From positions 558,001-622,000 of the forward strand of contig NZ_QUBQ01000001.1 in assembly GCF_003388735.1 (NCBI RefSeq): a stretch of 64,000 bases of DNA, read 5' to 3'. The notes below the pieces were generated by a model, which was not told where the DNA came from, did not search any database, and worked only from the letters and a program-made list of their open reading frames with translations. Shown in pieces: positions 36,786 to 44,962 of this stretch. A program made the position numbers and the translations under genes. Within the stretch, counting starts at the first letter, position 1; each line of letters starts with the position of its first letter. Origin of the DNA: Paenibacillus paeoniae (GTDB taxonomy: Bacteria > Bacillota > Bacilli > Paenibacillales > Paenibacillaceae).

Positions 36786-36810
36786 ACCGGCTGCTACCCG
36801 CAGCCGGTTT
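36786..36810 (+). terminator. attenuating stem-loop between nupN and nupO
   Basis: ACCGGCTGC (36786-36794) pairs with GCAGCCGGT (36800-36808), followed by only two or three T residues. A weak terminator or 3' stabiliser of the nupN message, typical after solute-binding protein genes. Confidence 0.7.
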
Positions 36811-36832
36811 GCTTGTTGAAAGGAGCGACGAT

Positions 36833-38332
36833 ATGCTGCTGCAAATGGACAGTATAACGAAGACATACGGCAACGTCACGGCGAACAGCGATGTGAGCTT
36901 TAATCTTCACAAGGGAGAGATTCATGCCATTATTGGCGAGAATGGCGCAGGCAAGACGACGCTTATGCGCATTTTGTACGGCATGGAAACTCCGACAAGC
37001 GGCAGTATCCGACTGAACGGGAAGCCGGTTTCTTTCCACTCGCCTACGGATGCCATCAACAATGGCATTGGCATGGTGCATCAGCATTTTATGTTATTTT
37101 CCTCCTTTACAGTCGCCGAAAATATCGTGATCGGCAGAGAGCCGTCGTCGCCTATCGGATTTGACCGGAAGGCTGCTGCTTCCGTGACGGATCAATTGGC
37201 CAAGCAGTACGGCATGCCTGTTGATCCTTGGGCAAAGGTCGGAGACTGCTCTCTTGGCGTTCAACAACGCGTGGAGATTTTGAAGGTCCTCCATCAAGGA
37301 GCGGAAATTATTATATTGGACGAGCCTACTGGCGTATTGACACCGCTAGAGGTGAAGGAGCTGCTGGCAGCGATTAAGAGCCTTGCAGCACAGGGCAAAA
37401 GCTTTATTCTCATCAGCCATAAGCTTCAGGAAATTATTGAAGTGGCAGACCGGATTACGGTGCTGCGCGACGGCAAAGTGACGGGAACGGTCCAAGCTGC
37501 GGATACGGATGAGGAGCAATTATCGAAGCTAATGGTAGGCAGGGATTTGGTCAAGCTGACTCGCGAGAAGAAGCAATCGGGGAAGCCAGTGCTTGAGGTT
37601 AACTCGCTGTCCATACGGGGAGACCGTACCAAGCCGCTGCTAAGCGATGTTTCCCTGCAAGTGAACGAAGGCGAAATTGTCGGCATCGCAGGCATATCCG
37701 GCAATGGACAATCGGAGCTGCTGCAGGCGATATCCGGACTGTTGAAGCCAGATAAAGGTTCGGTTAGGCTGCTCGGGCAGGATGTAACGGGCGCGCCTGT
37801 CGGGGATATTCGTCGCGGCGGTCTCGCGCACATTCCGGAGGATCGCTATCAATGGGGCGTATCGAAGGAAGCCGATGTGCTGGAGAATGGCTTGATGGGA
37901 CATACGGCGCGTCACCACAAGCTCGGCCTATTGCGCGGTTCATCGATTAGAGGGATGGTAGCGGAATGGGTAGAACGCTTCGGCATTAAAACCGGATCGC
38001 TGAATACGAAAGCGCAGTTTCTCTCCGGCGGCAACCTTCAGAAGCTGATCGTGGCCCGCGAGCTTGCGCAGGATACGCCGTTTCTCATTGCGGCTGAGCC
38101 GACTCGCGGCGTAGATGTAGGCGCTATGGAAATTATTCATAAGGAATTGCTGCAGCGACGCAGTGCTAAAGGTGCGATTTTGCTAGTTTCCTCGGAGTTG
38201 ACCGAGGTGCTGAAGCTTTCAGATCGTATTCTGGTTATGTTCGAAGGAAAGATCGTCGGCGAGTTGATGGCTGAGACGGCGACTGAGGAGAGAATCAGCT
38301 TGCTAATGGCGGGAGGTAAACACGTTGGATAA
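36833..38332 (+). CDS. nupO: nucleoside ABC transporter ATP-binding protein (NupO-like, tandem ATPase)
   Basis: 499 residues from ATG 36833, behind AAAGGAGCG. Two ABC domains: the first with Walker A GENGAGKTT and signature CSLGVQQRVEI, followed by EIIILDEPTGVLTP; the second with GISGNGQSE, LSGGNLQKLIVARE and AEPTRGVD. The second Walker A lacks the usual GKS lysine (GISGNGQSELL), as is common in this RbsA-like family. It powers the permease pair that follows and overlaps the first permease gene by 8 bases. Confidence 0.95.
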   Translation: MLLQMDSITKTYGNVTANSDVSFNLHKGEIHAIIGENGAGKTTLMRILYGMETPTSGSIRLNGKPVSFHSPTDAINNGIGMVHQHFMLFSSFTVAENIVIGREPSSPIGFDRKAAASVTDQLAKQYGMPVDPWAKVGDCSLGVQQRVEILKVLHQGAEIIILDEPTGVLTPLEVKELLAAIKSLAAQGKSFILISHKLQEIIEVADRITVLRDGKVTGTVQAADTDEEQLSKLMVGRDLVKLTREKKQSGKPVLEVNSLSIRGDRTKPLLSDVSLQVNEGEIVGIAGISGNGQSELLQAISGLLKPDKGSVRLLGQDVTGAPVGDIRRGGLAHIPEDRYQWGVSKEADVLENGLMGHTARHHKLGLLRGSSIRGMVAEWVERFGIKTGSLNTKAQFLSGGNLQKLIVARELAQDTPFLIAAEPTRGVDVGAMEIIHKELLQRRSAKGAILLVSSELTEVLKLSDRILVMFEGKIVGELMAETATEERISLLMAGGKHVG

Positions 38333-39392
38333 GGTTACGGCAACTTTGCGCTCGCTGGTGCAGCCGCTTCTGGCGGTAATCGTTGGCCTTGCGGTTGGTG
38401 CGATTGCAATCGTTATTGTCGGCGGCTCCATTACGGAGACATACGCGGAGATGTGGAGAGGCGCATTCGGCAGCTTCTACTTCCTGACGAACACGCTAAC
38501 CCGGGCAACCCCCATTATATTGATCGGTCTTGGCGTAGCGCTCGCCTTCAGAGCCGGATTTTTCAATATGGGATCGGAAGGGCAAATGGTGCTTGGCGCG
38601 CTAAGCGCAGCGCTGACAGCGATCTATATGCCGGGACCAGGCTGGCTGAAGATGATTGCAGCTATATTCGCCGGCATGATCGCTGGCGGTATCTGGTCGG
38701 CATTCGCGGGATGGCTGGATGCCAAGTTTCGCATGAATTTGCTTATCACGACGCTGCTGCTTAACTATATTGCGACTTATTTTGCCGCTTATATGGTTAC
38801 GTATCCGTTCAAAGACAAGACGGGATCGGCTGCGATGTCCCAGACCGTGATGCTGGGCCGGGAGGCTTGGCTGCCCAAGCTGTTCCAGGGGATGACCTTG
38901 CATGTAGGCTTCCTCCTTGCTGTAGGGGTTACGATTCTGATGTTTCTGTTCATGAAGCATACAGTGAAGGGCTATGAGATTCGCATGATGGGCGGCAATC
39001 CGCTGTTCGCAAGCTATGGCGGCATACAGCGCGGCAAGTTGATGCTGGCAAGCATGTTCGTCAGCGGCGGTCTGGCCGGACTTGCCGGTTCGGTCGAGGT
39101 TCTGGGTACGCAGTACCGATTTATCGACGGGGCGCTCACTTCTCCGGGCTATGCTTGGTCGGGCATTATGGCGACCTTGCTGGCCGGCTCGCATCCGATC
39201 GGAACGGCGCTGGCTGCTATTCTGATCGCAGCGCTTCAGACTGGCGGAATGGGCATGGAGCGGAATACGGATGTTCCGCTGGAAGTATCCAGCATTATTC
39301 AGGCGGTATTGATTTTGTTCGTATCCGCCAAGCTTACGTATTCATTCATCAAACGGAAGAAAGCGGGGGCGAAGAATGGACGGGCTCTTTGA
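38325..39392 (+). CDS. nupP: nucleoside ABC transporter permease (NupP-like)
   Basis: 355 residues from TTG 38325, behind GGGAGG and inside the end of nupO. BPD_transp_2 family permease with about eight to ten helices; family marks are ITETYAEMWRGAFGS, RAGFFNMGSEGQMVLGAL and the EAA-like loop MMGGNPLFASYGGI. It forms the membrane channel with NupQ. Its end overlaps nupQ by 17 bases, so the genes are translationally coupled. Confidence 0.94.
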   Translation: MDKVTATLRSLVQPLLAVIVGLAVGAIAIVIVGGSITETYAEMWRGAFGSFYFLTNTLTRATPIILIGLGVALAFRAGFFNMGSEGQMVLGALSAALTAIYMPGPGWLKMIAAIFAGMIAGGIWSAFAGWLDAKFRMNLLITTLLLNYIATYFAAYMVTYPFKDKTGSAAMSQTVMLGREAWLPKLFQGMTLHVGFLLAVGVTILMFLFMKHTVKGYEIRMMGGNPLFASYGGIQRGKLMLASMFVSGGLAGLAGSVEVLGTQYRFIDGALTSPGYAWSGIMATLLAGSHPIGTALAAILIAALQTGGMGMERNTDVPLEVSSIIQAVLILFVSAKLTYSFIKRKKAGAKNGRAL

Positions 39393-40299
39393 TATTTCGT
39401 TGTTCGCTTCAGCTTTGCGGACCGTAACTCCCATCTTGCTGGCCGCGCTTGGCGGCGCGATTTGTGCCAGAGTGGGACTGTTCAATGTCGGCTTGGAAGG
39501 GATGATGCTGGTCGGCGCATTCACTGCTATAGTGGGCAACTACTTAACGGGCAATATTGTAGTTGCCGTATTGTTCGCGATGATGTGCACACTACTATAC
39601 TCCTTGTTATTCGGATATATGAGTATCCATTTGAAAGCGAATGTTATCGTCGTCGGGATATCGCTGAACTTTCTAGCGCTCGGGCTGACGACGTTCTCGC
39701 TGCGGGCGATCTTTGATGTGAAGGGTGCTTTTTATGATAAAAGCATGAAGGGATTGCCGAAATGGGATATTCCGTTCATCAAGGATATTCCTTATGTGGG
39801 AGATATACTCTCGGGTCATTCGGCGCTCGTTTACTTGTCTATTCTGATTGTGCTTGGCTTGCAGTACTTCCTGTTCAAGACGGTGACTGGCTTTAGGCTG
39901 CTGGCAGCAGGCGAGAACCCGACTGCGGCGAGAAGCATTGGCATCAAGGTATCACGCATTCAATATGGCGCTGTGCTTCTGAGCGGCGCACTTTGCGGAC
40001 TGGCTGGCGCTCAGCTGTCTCTTGGCAACGTGACGATGTTCACGGAGGGCATGACTGCCGGACGCGGATTTATTGCACTAGTTGCTACAATGCTCGGCCA
40101 ATCCAATCCGCTGGGCGTTGCCGGTGCAAGCTTGCTGTTCGGCTTTATGGAGTCGCTCAGCATCAGGTTGCAGGGCTTCGCGCTGCCGACGCATTTTACG
40201 ATGATGGTGCCCTATGTGGTGACGCTAATTGCGATGTTCTTCTTCAAGGATAAGAGCTATTTGCAGGAAGCTCGCAAGGCGAATGAGAGCTCGCGGTAA
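39376..40299 (+). CDS. nupQ: nucleoside ABC transporter permease (NupQ-like)
   Basis: 307 residues, start ATG 39376 inside the end of nupP. BPD_transp_2 family: TPILLAALGGAICARVGLFNVGLEGMMLVGAF near the N-terminus and GENPTAARSIGIKVSRIQYGAV as the coupling loop. It completes the operon nupN-O-P-Q, whose Bacillus counterpart imports guanosine and related purine nucleosides. A nucleoside phosphorylase lies two genes downstream. A long hairpin follows the stop. Confidence 0.94.
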   Translation: MDGLFDISLFASALRTVTPILLAALGGAICARVGLFNVGLEGMMLVGAFTAIVGNYLTGNIVVAVLFAMMCTLLYSLLFGYMSIHLKANVIVVGISLNFLALGLTTFSLRAIFDVKGAFYDKSMKGLPKWDIPFIKDIPYVGDILSGHSALVYLSILIVLGLQYFLFKTVTGFRLLAAGENPTAARSIGIKVSRIQYGAVLLSGALCGLAGAQLSLGNVTMFTEGMTAGRGFIALVATMLGQSNPLGVAGASLLFGFMESLSIRLQGFALPTHFTMMVPYVVTLIAMFFFKDKSYLQEARKANESSR

Positions 40300-40310
40300 G
40301 CTAAGGCGCT

Positions 40311-40433
40311 GCGAGAAACCATTGTTGTTCCGATCGCTGTTGCAGCCGGAAGATTCTGATTGTATAGGCTAAAGGTTATCTTCCGGCTGCAAAGGCGAAC
40401 ACTTTGTTTCTACACAACAATAGTTTCTCTTCG
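40311..40433 (+). repeat. long nested inverted repeat after the nup operon
   Basis: Outer arms (GAGAAACCATTGTTGT from 40313, and ACAACAATAGTTTCTC ending near 40429) and a perfect 12-bp inner stem (GCAGCCGGAAGA 40342-40353 with TCTTCCGGCTGC 40379-40390) make one hairpin of about 120 bases. It probably stops nup transcription, but the size is more like a MITE or structured RNA. The rest of the gap to 40615 shows nothing that I can name. Confidence 0.6.
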
Positions 40434-40614
40434 CTTATAGCTTAGATTTGAAATGATGTTGAACAGAAATAATAGGGAACAGAAACCATAATCGCTGCTT
40501 GAATGATTCGATTTGAAGAGCGGACCTCTAGCAACCAAGACGGGGCGGCAGCTTGCCAGTGACGGCAAGCGTCTCGCCAGACCTTTGAACATCTTTGGAG
40601 GAGTGATAACTGAC

Positions 40615-41286
40615 ATGCACAACAAGGCCGCACGACTGAAGAAAGTGTCTCCCAAAGTATTCACAGTACCGGAAGAAATTGCACATCGTGTGCCGCCAGG
40701 TCAGACTGTAACGGAACGATTCCCGATCTTGCATGAAGGGGAAGTGCCGGAATACGATCTGGATACGTGGACGCTTCGGGTGTTCGGCGAAGTTGATCAA
40801 GAAAGTGTGTTCACTTTCCAGCAATTACTGGAGCTGCCACAGCATAAGATTATGCGCGATATCCATTGTGTGACGCGCTGGTCGAAGCTGGATACGGAGT
40901 GGGAGGGTGTACGCTTTGCAGACCTTCTGCCACTGCTCGGTGTAAAGCCGGAAGCGAAATATGTGATGATCCATGCAGACCAGGATTATGACACAAACGT
41001 GCCTTTGGAGGATTTGTTGCTGGAGGATGTTATATTGGCGCACCGGTTCGACGGAGAGCCGTTGACCGACAAGCATGGCTGGCCCATGCGTCTTATTGTG
41101 CCCCATCTGTATTTCTGGAAAAGCGCGAAGTGGATTCGCGGCATTGAATTTATGAAGGAAGATCGTCCCGGCTTCTGGGAACGCAATGGCTTCCACAACT
41201 ATGCTGACCCATTCCAAGAGCAGCGATTCAGCAGCGATGATAACAATATGCCTGAAGACGAATGGCTGAAAAAGGAGTTTGATTAA
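40615..41286 (+). CDS. molybdopterin-dependent sulfite oxidase-like oxidoreductase (YuiH-like)
   Basis: 223 residues from ATG 40615; the frame is open to 40513 but only GGAGGAGTG near 40596-40604 suits a start. Oxidoreductase molybdopterin-binding domain: FPILHEGEVPEYDLDTWTLRV, the molybdenum-ligand cysteine in MRDIHCVTRWSKLDTEWEGV, and KHGWPMRLIVPHLYFWKSAKWIRGIEF. No Tat or Sec signal is present, so it is probably cytoplasmic, as for Bacillus YuiH. Substrate unknown. The downstream phosphorylase starts two bases after its stop, so both share an mRNA although their chemistry is unrelated. Confidence 0.9.
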   Translation: MHNKAARLKKVSPKVFTVPEEIAHRVPPGQTVTERFPILHEGEVPEYDLDTWTLRVFGEVDQESVFTFQQLLELPQHKIMRDIHCVTRWSKLDTEWEGVRFADLLPLLGVKPEAKYVMIHADQDYDTNVPLEDLLLEDVILAHRFDGEPLTDKHGWPMRLIVPHLYFWKSAKWIRGIEFMKEDRPGFWERNGFHNYADPFQEQRFSSDDNNMPEDEWLKKEFD

Positions 41287-41287
41287 T

Positions 41288-42013
41288 ATGTACTTGCCTA
41301 TCCTGCAAGTGAATGCGGAAGATTTGCCGCCATATGCGATTGTATGCGGCGACCCGAGACGTGCGGAAGCAATCGCGTCGAAGCTGACGAATGCGACGGA
41401 GCTTGCTTTTGCGCGTGAATATCGCACATTCGTGGGCGAATACGATGGCGTTAAGCTTGCTGTCGTCAGCCATGGCGTAGGTTCCGCTGGCGCAGCGGTA
41501 TGCTTCGAGGAACTCATTCGCGGCGGCGTTACGACGTTGATTCGTGTAGGTACGGCAGGCTCTTATTCTGCCGACCATCCCGCAGGCAGCCTCATCGTCA
41601 GCACAGCAGCTGTTCGGGCCGAGGGCCTGACTAAGCAGCTAGTGCCGGATGGCTTCCCGGCTGTAGCGGATAGCGCGATCGTTGATGCGTTGTACGAGAC
41701 AGCGAAGGAAAGCGAAGGAATCGTCAAGAAAGGAATTACCGTTACGCTTGACGTATTCTTCAACGGGGTGGTAGAAGTGCCGCACAAGCAATACAAAGCG
41801 GCAGGCGCGCTGGCAGTGGAGATGGAGATCGCTGCGCTATACATCGTAGCAACGCTTCGCGGGGCAAAAGCAGGCGCCATACTGGCGCTGGACGGCTATG
41901 CCGATTCCGATCTGGCAGCGGATTATGATCCGCACACCGATGCTGTGGCGAACGCGATCGAGCGCGAAATCGTAACAGCGCTGGGTGCAATCGCGAAGCT
42001 TGCTAAAGCATGA
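41288..42013 (+). CDS. nucleoside phosphorylase (uridine/purine phosphorylase family)
   Basis: 241 residues from ATG 41288, 9 bases after AAAAAGGAG, so its ribosome site is inside the preceding gene. PNP_UDP_1 fold: YAIVCGDPRRAEAIA (phosphate loop), VVSHGVGSAGAAVCFEELI, TLIRVGTAGSY and VEMEIAALYIVA. It cleaves a nucleoside with phosphate to base and ribose 1-phosphate in the cytoplasm. The motif order fits the uridine phosphorylase branch, though purine activity is possible. Its proximity to the nup importer suggests a salvage role. Confidence 0.9.
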   Translation: MYLPILQVNAEDLPPYAIVCGDPRRAEAIASKLTNATELAFAREYRTFVGEYDGVKLAVVSHGVGSAGAAVCFEELIRGGVTTLIRVGTAGSYSADHPAGSLIVSTAAVRAEGLTKQLVPDGFPAVADSAIVDALYETAKESEGIVKKGITVTLDVFFNGVVEVPHKQYKAAGALAVEMEIAALYIVATLRGAKAGAILALDGYADSDLAADYDPHTDAVANAIEREIVTALGAIAKLAKA

Positions 42014-42071
42014 GGTATATAAAGCGTAAGTCATCCAAAATGTAAGGTATGCAAACATAGGACATACATAA

Positions 42072-42195
42072 GAGGGCTATCTCAAAAACGATAGGCTCCT
42101 CTATAAGCAGGGCCAGCTATTGCATGTCTGGGAGCGCTTAATGAGGAGCCTATCGAGGGTTCGGTTCGTAGAACCGTTGAGATAGCTCTTTTTTT
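42072..42195 (+). repeat. nested double hairpin ending in a T-run after the phosphorylase gene
   Basis: Outer arms GGGCTATCTCAA and TTGAGATAGCTC, inner arms CGATAGGCTCCT (42090-42101) and AGGAGCCTATCG (42144-42155), plus a small hairpin GGTTC/GAACC at 42158-42174. The outer right arm runs into seven T residues, so it works as a terminator, but its 120-base nested plan suggests a MITE-like insertion. Confidence 0.7.
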
Positions 42196-42249
42196 GTTTC
42201 TCTGAGAAATCGCAATTCCCGCTAGCCCAGTTGAGAGAAGGAGAGGGGC

Positions 42250-42375
42250 AGATTGGCGTTACATTGTCGCTCCTCCGCCGAACTCGGAGTAAACCAAGAA
42301 TTAGCGTTGCTAGGAAACGCTAAATTGCTGGAAACGGCAGAATGGAGCAAATAGCATCGCCACGCACCGCTAATT
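42250..42375. repeat. intergenic stretch with short inverted repeat, 42200-42381
   Basis: TTAGCGTT and AACGCTAA (near 42301-42323) form an 8-bp inverted repeat, with further partial repeats of GCTAA-type words to 42373. No coding potential is seen. It may be a dispersed intergenic repeat, which I cannot test with one window. Confidence 0.35.
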
Positions 42376-42381
42376 GGTTCA

Positions 42382-43011
42382 TTATGCTTCCTTGGGAGCA
42401 TATTTTAGATCAATAGGATTGAGCTTGGCGTTCGGCGGGCTCCACTTTGGCGGGCCGTACTTGCGCATATAGCCTAGTGTGTTGAGATAGTCGTTCACAG
42501 GCTGCTCTTCATCCAGCGTGCGAAACAGCTCCCAACAAGCGATGACATCATTAAGCGCGCGATGACCGCCGACCAAAGGGATAGCGTAGCGATCGCACAT
42601 ATCTTTTAACGTATGCGGGTAGACATGTCTCTCCCGGCTGATCGTGAGGGTATCTATGAAATCATTACGGAACGAACGGCCCGCAATACGCATTAAAGAA
42701 TGATGAAGGAAGCTCAGATCGAACTGGGCATTATGAGCGACGAGTACATGGTTCCCGATCATCCGGTTCAAAATGCGGAACGCAGTGTCCTCATCCATCC
42801 CGCATGCCGTCATATCGTCGGTGATGCCAGTAAGCTCGGTTATTTTTGACGATAGCTTGCCGTCATATTGGACTAGTGTACTGAATTCGCTTGCGATCTC
42901 GCCATTGACAACGCGTATGGCCGCCATCTCAATAACGCGGTCGTTTTTGGGATCGAGCCCGCTGGTCTCGAAGTCGAATATAGTAAAGGATCGTTCATGC
43001 AAAAGAGTCAT
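42382..43011 (-). CDS. DEDDh 3'-5' exonuclease (DnaQ/PolC-epsilon-like)
   Basis: 209 residues, start ATG 43011. All acidic exonuclease motifs are visible: FTIFDFETSGLDP (Exo I), LVAHNAQFDLSFLHHSL (Exo II) and HRALNDVIACWELF (Exo III, with the catalytic His). It is a stand-alone nuclease without polymerase or helicase domains, so a role in proofreading, RNA turnover or repair cannot be told apart. It is transcribed alone, opposite to the phosphorylase gene. Confidence 0.92.
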   Translation of the reverse strand: MTLLHERSFTIFDFETSGLDPKNDRVIEMAAIRVVNGEIASEFSTLVQYDGKLSSKITELTGITDDMTACGMDEDTAFRILNRMIGNHVLVAHNAQFDLSFLHHSLMRIAGRSFRNDFIDTLTISRERHVYPHTLKDMCDRYAIPLVGGHRALNDVIACWELFRTLDEEQPVNDYLNTLGYMRKYGPPKWSPPNAKLNPIDLKYAPKEA

Positions 43012-43094
43012 GCGTGTTCACCACTTTTTTATGTAAATTCGTAGAGCACTATCTTTATAACTTCTACATGGACGCCCGATTCCCTTCTTCTCAA

Positions 43095-43143
43095 AGCGAA
43101 AAGCCCCAGGAGCGGCGCGCTTGATAGCGGCTTCCCAGGGCAT
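43095..43143 (-). terminator. terminator of the small minus-strand ORF
   Basis: On the minus strand GCCCTGGGAAGC pairs with GCTCCTGGGGC and continues into TTTTCGCTTTG. Confidence 0.7.
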
Positions 43144-43156
43144 ATTTTGCTAAGGA

Positions 43157-43243
43157 TTAGTGATTGTTGCCGGACGCATTTCCTTTTTTGTCCGATGATT
43201 TGGTTTTGGTGTTTTTGTTGCCATGTCCTTGCTGCTTCGCCAT
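43157..43243 (-). CDS. small basic Lys/Asn/Gly-rich protein (28 residues)
   Basis: Start ATG 43243 is preceded by an almost ideal ribosome site, GAAAGGAGGT, at a good distance, and the frame ends in a stop 14 bases before a terminator hairpin. The product starts MAKQQGHGNKN and consists nearly only of K, N, G, S, T and H, with no hydrophobic core. Such composition recalls small spore or coat peptides of Bacillota, but I recognise no family. The longer frame to 43348 is not supported. Confidence 0.6.
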   Translation of the reverse strand: MAKQQGHGNKNTKTKSSDKKGNASGNNH

Positions 43244-43415
43244 GTTATCGACCTCCTTTCCGTTTGGCATCCATAGTGTACGGTTGAAGGGATACGAACT
43301 ATGCAATGAATTCACCCAACTTCGCAATTCTCTCTTTCTATCTTCCATGAATGTGATAAACTGTTGGTAGATTATAGACGTACATAAGAGGCTTCATTCA
43401 ACGGAGGAACGCCAG

Positions 43416-44684
43416 ATGCGACTGGGACATGGCTTGCAGAGAATTTGGACTGGGATTATAGGCGAAGATTTGCAGCCGGAGCGAAAGCTAGGTAAGCAAG
43501 CAGTAACGGCATTGATTATTCATAGCTGCTTTCAATTTGGTGCGTCGATGTCCGGTTTATTTTTGAACTTGTATTTGTGGAGACTGACTGAGGATCTGGT
43601 TATTAATGCCGTCTACAATATTATCAGCTTTATTATTACGCCTATAGCCTTTGCTGTCGGCGGGTGGATTTCCAAAAAATATGATCGCATGGTGACCTAC
43701 CGATTAGGTATTGTCATGATTGCGTTTTTTTATTTGCTTGTTATTTTGGCGCAGGAGCAAGTGCCGAATTATTATATATGGTTTGCAATCTTTAATGGTT
43801 TTGCGACTGGCTTCTACTGGACGGGGTACTTGGTGCTGCAATACGATGTCTCGACAGAAGCCAATCGGATTCGTTTTCTCGCCATTAATATGGTCACGTT
43901 CAACTCTGCGGGATTGGCTGGACCTGCACTCGCGGGCTTCGTTATTCAACGGAATGACGGTTTGTCCGGGTATATGATGATCTTCACGGTTGCTTTTATC
44001 ATGTTCTTAATCGCCGCGCTGATCAGCTTCCGGATTCCAACAATCAAGACTCATCACAAGACGTATTATCTAAAGCTGATGGGCGAGGTCATGAGGCGCA
44101 ACAAGCGATGGGTAAAAGGCTTATACAGCTTTCTGGTGCTTGGCTTGTTCCAGGGAATTATGCTGTTCTTGCCGAACATTCTGCTATTCCAGGCTGTAAA
44201 TCGGGAGGACTGGGTCGGCTATCTCGGCGTCTTCTTCTCAGGGCTGACAGTGGCAACGGGATATGTCATCTCACGCAAAGCTCAAAAAGAAAATGTACGC
44301 AGATACGTGTTCCTGGCAACGACCGGAACGGTGCTGGGCGCAGCTTTGCTGCTCATTCAAGTTGAGCTATGGTCAGTTGTCTTGTTCATGATCCTGTTCT
44401 CCATCTGCAATCCGCTTGCCATCAACACATTGACTTCCTATTACTATCGAATCATTGGGGAGCTCCCTTTGAAAGGCCAGCTTCGCATCGAATCGGTCGT
44501 CATGCGCGAGCTGTTTCTGAACATTGGACGGGTATTATCGATTGTACTGCTTGCGATATTCGGCTCCGATCTGGAATCGATCTGGATGCCGGTCATCCTG
44601 TTTAGCGCGGCGGCGCTTCAATACGCTTTGGCGTGGCTCATTAGCGAGGATCGGCCCAAGGCAGATGCGAAGCGGGTTTCTTAA
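43416..44684 (+). CDS. major facilitator superfamily transporter
   Basis: 422 residues, start ATG 43416 behind ACGGAGGAAC. About 12 hydrophobic helices in two halves, with the MFS loop signal after helix 2-3 (GGWISKKYDRMVTYRLG) and a central loop with TIKTHHKTYYLKLMGEVMRRNKRW. It is not clearly of a drug-efflux or sugar subfamily, so the substrate is unknown. Single gene with its own terminator. Confidence 0.88.
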   Translation: MRLGHGLQRIWTGIIGEDLQPERKLGKQAVTALIIHSCFQFGASMSGLFLNLYLWRLTEDLVINAVYNIISFIITPIAFAVGGWISKKYDRMVTYRLGIVMIAFFYLLVILAQEQVPNYYIWFAIFNGFATGFYWTGYLVLQYDVSTEANRIRFLAINMVTFNSAGLAGPALAGFVIQRNDGLSGYMMIFTVAFIMFLIAALISFRIPTIKTHHKTYYLKLMGEVMRRNKRWVKGLYSFLVLGLFQGIMLFLPNILLFQAVNREDWVGYLGVFFSGLTVATGYVISRKAQKENVRRYVFLATTGTVLGAALLLIQVELWSVVLFMILFSICNPLAINTLTSYYYRIIGELPLKGQLRIESVVMRELFLNIGRVLSIVLLAIFGSDLESIWMPVILFSAAALQYALAWLISEDRPKADAKRVS

Positions 44685-44705
44685 ATAAGTTCGACATAGA
44701 ATCAA

Positions 44706-44738
44706 AAGAAGCAGCGGCTGAGCCGTTGCTTCTTTTTT
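44706..44738 (+). terminator. terminator after the MFS gene
   Basis: AAGAAGCAGCGGCT pairs with AGCCGTTGCTTCTT and runs into six T residues. The following 225 bases to 44963 hold nothing that I can name. Confidence 0.92.
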
Positions 44739-44962
44739 GGAGAGTCTAGTGCAGCTCTTGAATGCGATGCTTTTCTCAACATGAATTATGATATTCACCA
44801 CTGGCGATGACATGCTTGACTTGCTTCATAAGCCTCTTCAGCCGCTGACGGATTATGAAATGCTAATGATGTTTATCATAAGCTTAAGCTCGTTGCGGTG
44901 GAGTCAAGATACGGTTATGTTAATTTTTTGGTAACGAACGGACGAAAGTGCAGGTGACAGGG

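Noticed and set aside
36165..36866. 233-residue open frame antisense to nupN
   Set aside because: Shadow of a well-supported lipoprotein gene, extending into the intergenic stem-loop.
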